Shown piece by piece: positions 60,275-64,000 of a DNA stretch of 64,000 nucleotides. The stretch covers positions 21,589,309 to 21,653,308 of the forward strand of contig NC_092698.1 of NCBI RefSeq assembly GCF_964275005.1, in the 5' to 3' direction. Under the pieces are notes generated by a model. That model worked only from the letters and a program-made list of their open reading frames with translations. It ran no database searches and had not been told where the DNA came from. How positions within the stretch are numbered: position 1 is the first letter of the stretch; each line of letters begins with the position of its first letter. Source of the DNA: Diadema setosum. Lineage: Eukaryota; Echinodermata; Echinoidea; Diadematoida; Diadematidae. Made by a program: the position numbers and the translations under genes.

Positions 60275-61472
60275 GCAAGGCTATGTTAGTGTCACTGCTC
60301 AATCTCAGTGTACATTTCGTGAGCCTCCTTCAAGTGTAATCACTTAGTTTCCTCATGAGCAGCTCACCAGTAATAAAATGTGTACGTAAAGTTAGTCAGG
60401 TACGTATCAAACTCTTTGTCTGAGGGAAGTGAATTAAGCAAGCAAGCAAATGTCAGTGTTACATCACACATGTCGAATCTGCATGCGTCACTGGGTGTTT
60501 GTAGGTCAGTAGTAGAAGAGATGTTTGATTGTACCACTATTGCAAAACAAAAGAAGAAAAGAAAAAAAGACCTTTTAACTTATTAAAGAAAACAGGAAGC
60601 AAACTATTTGCAGTAATACAGTGTGGATCTTTTCAATAGTCTGTGAACTGCACTAATTGCAATGTAGACTAACACAAATACACAAATGCATAGAAGGCCA
60701 AACGTGTCCCAAATTTGGCAAATCCAGATTTAAGACAAAAATATCTGGGAGGAGATGAAAACTAGATTCAAGGAAGAATTTCCAGCAAATTCATGAAGTG
60801 TTTATGTCCAATATTGCTGTTAGTGTTGTCGCTGTTGTGACTTTGATATGCCTCAGAAGGGATAACAATGAAAGAATTGCTTGTTGAACGCCACAAGTGT
60901 CAAGGCACTTCAAAAAGAGCAAACAAAATGAGGCAGTGTTCATTAACTCTGGATATTGAGAGCTGCACACCCTCGACTGGATGGGTTAACAGTTAGTAGA
61001 GTCAAGGAAATTAGCAGCCTTTGCCCCCTGTGGAAGATTAATGCATCTGAGCTGTCTCATGTGTGGGACAAACCTTTTTGTGGGTTTTTAGGTCAACCAT
61101 CTATCAAGTACCAACAGACTATGTGAGAGACTCATAATTGTTTCTGTTTATATTCCTTCTTCCCATTCCACATTGACACAGTGCGACGTCATAGATATGA
61201 GGCTGCTTGGGTGTTGCACAGAATATTTGGCTCATCTGCCAAAATCTGTTTAAATAGTAGTTGCGTGTAACTGGTCCAAAGATCGATGTGCAGTTTACTC
61301 TGGTATTCACAAAAACAACTATGTTGTCCAAGGAAGTTGGTGGAAGTGAAATATTACAAAATTTGTTTACCTTCTCAATGATGCGAAAGGAGACATGGTA
61401 TGGTATGAATGAGGGTAAGGCCTAACAGAGGACATGCTTTGTAAGTAGAATTAGATGATTACTTGTCCAGCA
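60275..61472. other. Intergenic, no gene recognised
   Basis: AT-rich sequence without a recognisable repeat or coding region. Confidence 0.5.
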
Positions 61473-61643
61473 TACAGTGGACTCCCTGTATAACGAAATC
61501 CTCTGGACCGACAATTTTCTTTCGTTATATCGTAATTTCATTATAACATTATAACAATAAAAAAAACATAGAGTGGATAATGCTAGGGCCTGAATCTTTA
61601 TTTCGTTGTGACCGGAATTTCGTTATAGTGGGATTGCACTGTA
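61473..61643. mobile_element. CAGTGCACTCC-type MITE, copy 5
   Basis: TACAGTGGACTCCCTGTATA at the left, GTGGGATTGCACTGTA at the right, with TTTCTTTCGTTATATCG inside. Confidence 0.75.
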
Positions 61644-61845
61644 TTTCTAAATAAAAACTAAAATAAAATAAAATACCTAGCTCAACAAAAGAAGCAGGAA
61701 GATGCAACAGTAGGTTTCTGGCAAGCAGAACATGACTTCGCTTGAGAAGATCAGTTTTCATTGCCAAGCGTTTTATGAATTATTCAATGTCTCTCTACCT
61801 TCAAAGAATATATTACTGGTAATTGGTCAGAGCAAAGCCACAATC

Positions 61846-62045
61846 TACTGTACGAGCTGAAATTTTCGTGGTGGTTTTATTTTCGCGAATTTCGCGAATC
61901 GCCTTTGAACCGCGAAAATAACAACACACGAAAATAACAACGCGTGAATAACTAAGTTCAGTTAGACCCTCGCAACCGCGAAATTAGTCCTCCAAGTAGC
62001 AATTCGCGAAAATATCTGTACGTGAAAATTTCAGCTTGTACAGTA
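61846..62045. mobile_element. TTTTCGCG-rich MITE family, copy g
   Basis: TACTGTACGAGCTGAAATTT at the left and AAATTTCAGCTTGTACAGTA at the right, CGCGAAAATAAC repeats in the middle, TA flanks. Confidence 0.85.
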
Positions 62046-62325
62046 TTCTGTATGCTATTAATATTTGGGAGCATATTTCGAGGAAATTTGGACTTGTAGG
62101 ACAGTATAGTGAGTGGATGAATTCGGTACATGGTGATGGAATTAGATGCAAGTATTTTCCTATTTCATTTAAGAGGAAAGTTATTTATTTCCTACCTTGG
62201 AGATAATGTACATTGCATTGTGTTGCAGGAGGCAATATTTTCGTATGTTCTCTTTTATAAAGAATATAAAGCGTGGCATGCACAGCATCTCTTCCATCTG
62301 TGCTAGCCATGTGATCATGTTATGT

Positions 62326-62338
62326 TGTGTGTGTGTGC

Positions 62339-62376
<38 letters not shown>

Positions 62377-62416
62377 TTATTTATATACATTTATATAATA
62401 TATATATATATATATG

Positions 62417-62467
<51 letters not shown>

Positions 62468-62475
62468 TTATATAT
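62326..62475. repeat. (TG)n and (TA)n microsatellite
   Basis: TGTGTGTGTG followed by long TATATA runs with small interruptions. Confidence 0.95.
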
Positions 62476-62650
62476 CCCTAGTTGGCACCTTAGGAAGACA
62501 TATTGGGGGGAAGTGTCTTCATTAGGGAGACAACTGGTCATTAAGGAGACAATTTTCGTGTCTCCATTGCGTAAACTGCCATTGAACATGTATATAATAA
62601 ATTTGCATATAAAACAAATGGAAATGTCTTCCAAATGACCCATCTAGGAG

Positions 62651-62783
<133 letters not shown>

Positions 62784-63271
62784 AACACACACACATCCAT
62801 ATATATCAACATTATACATTGTACGCATATCCTGTAGAAATACAAACACACATGATTGACTTGAATTTTAAAGCAAACAGTCAAATCTAAAAGATCTGCC
62901 CTATTCTGGATGCCACTCACAATGCTATCTACTCGAGACAACACTCTGTGAGAGATTCATCTCATTCAGAGAGAATCAACTTTTGATTACTCTGAAAGCT
63001 ATGTAATAAAGATTGCCCAAGATATCGATCCTCCTCCTGATGACAAATGACATGAATTGTGATATCAGCTGTGATATTAGTGCTCCTCCCTCTCGTGTGG
63101 CACAACGTGCCTGGTTGATAACTGTCTGTTGACTGTTGCTAGTCACCTGGGGTTCACCTTGAGGAGTTGGCATCGAGCACCTGCCTCTGTTGCGTGTGTG
63201 TGTGTGTGGGTCGGACCACTTCCATCGTGTTTACACCCTGCTCTTTGCAATGAACGAGTGAAGCCGGGATC
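62784..63271. other. Intergenic, no gene recognised
   Basis: No coding signal; a (TG)n run near 63,197. Nothing else was recognised. Confidence 0.5.
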
Positions 63272-63849
63272 TTAAAAGGGAACCCAGACCCAAAGAGCAA
63301 TGTGGATTGAGTGAAAGCAGCAACATTAGCAGAACACATCAGTGAAAGTTTGAGGACAATCTGACAATCGATTGATGCAAAAGTTATGAATTTTTAAAGT
63401 TTTGGTGTTGGAACCGCTGGATGAGGAGACTACTATCTAGGTCATGACGTATGTGTGGACAACAGCGTGAAAAAATATATAAAGAAAATTGCACAAAAAT
63501 TCACTTTTCTACCATAATGAAAGAGCACTTGACTAACTGCTTTCAGAAAGCAGGGAGAATAATTACTACCCTTAAAATACGTCAGTATCAAGTTGATGAA
63601 ATGTGTAATTTTCATGAAAAATGAATTTTTGTGGAATGCCCTTTATATTTTCTTTATATTGTTGTCCACACATGATGCCATAACCTCTAGTAATCTCCTC
63701 ATCCAGCGGTTCCAACACCAAAACTTTAAACATTTATATCTTTTGCATCGATTGTCCGATTTTCCTCAAACTTTCACTGATATGTTCTACTAATTAATGT
63801 TGCTACTTTCACTCAATTCACATTGCTCTTTGGGTTGAGTTTCCTTTAA
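63272..63849. mobile_element. Palindromic element with TTAAAGGG ends, copy 2
   Basis: 578 bp, same structure as 59,709-60,274, with AATGTGGATTGAGTGAAAGC and its mirror ACTCAATTCACATTGCTC. A few small insertions differ from copy 1. Confidence 0.87.
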
Positions 63850-64000
63850 CGTGCACGAGTTTTGACTCTCGCACAGAAAGTCTCAAATTTTTTGCCTTCT
63901 CCAGAGACAAGAGTGTTTTTACCTCTTTCTAGAGAAGACAGACAGCCTGATAAGACACAACATTGCTCCCCTAGACTCAATGGAACTTGAACCAAGCCAT

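Overview
The window is animal nuclear DNA: two intron-rich protein-coding genes with GT-AG introns of roughly 0.3-4.3 kb, GC-richer exons in an AT-rich background, and many short inverted-repeat transposons. The proteins are of deuterostome type, and the repeat families (elements ending in ATGCCTCCGCC with internal TGACCTTTGACC blocks, CAGTGCACTCC and TACTGTAAAA terminal-repeat MITEs) resemble those I associate with echinoderm genomes. A sea urchin or close relative is my best guess; this is inference, not proof.

Layout. 1-3,295 is the downstream flank of the first gene and holds MITEs. 3,296-36,027 (minus strand) is a complete TTC21B/IFT139 orthologue, assembled here from 32 coding exons whose phases all agree (1,319 codons plus stop; human TTC21B is about 1,316 residues). 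36,028-40,651 is the divergent intergenic region, with MITEs and GC-rich hairpins. 40,652-56,818 (plus strand) is a complete CCDC13 orthologue in 15 coding exons (762 codons plus stop; human about 715). 56,819-64,000 holds 3' flank, long-palindrome elements and TA-rich microsatellites, with no convincing gene.

How the genes relate. Both are ciliary genes. IFT139 is a TPR subunit of the IFT-A complex that drives retrograde intraflagellar transport. CCDC13 is a coiled-coil centriolar-satellite protein needed for cilium assembly. They are head to head about 4.6 kb apart, so shared control is plausible. Human TTC21A and CCDC13 both lie in 3p22, which suggests an old linkage.

No new enzymatic or defence system was found. 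The most unusual items are: a 3.8-kb hAT-like element with matching 14-bp ends, a 7-bp target duplication and about 15 copies of a ~190-bp satellite inside a CCDC13 intron; a ~1-kb near-perfect palindrome inside a TTC21B intron; a 62-bp tandem duplication that copies a splice acceptor and the start of a TTC21B exon; three copies of a repeat loaded with DR1-type nuclear-receptor half-sites; and a MITE with GCGCGAAA motifs just upstream of the TTC21B start.
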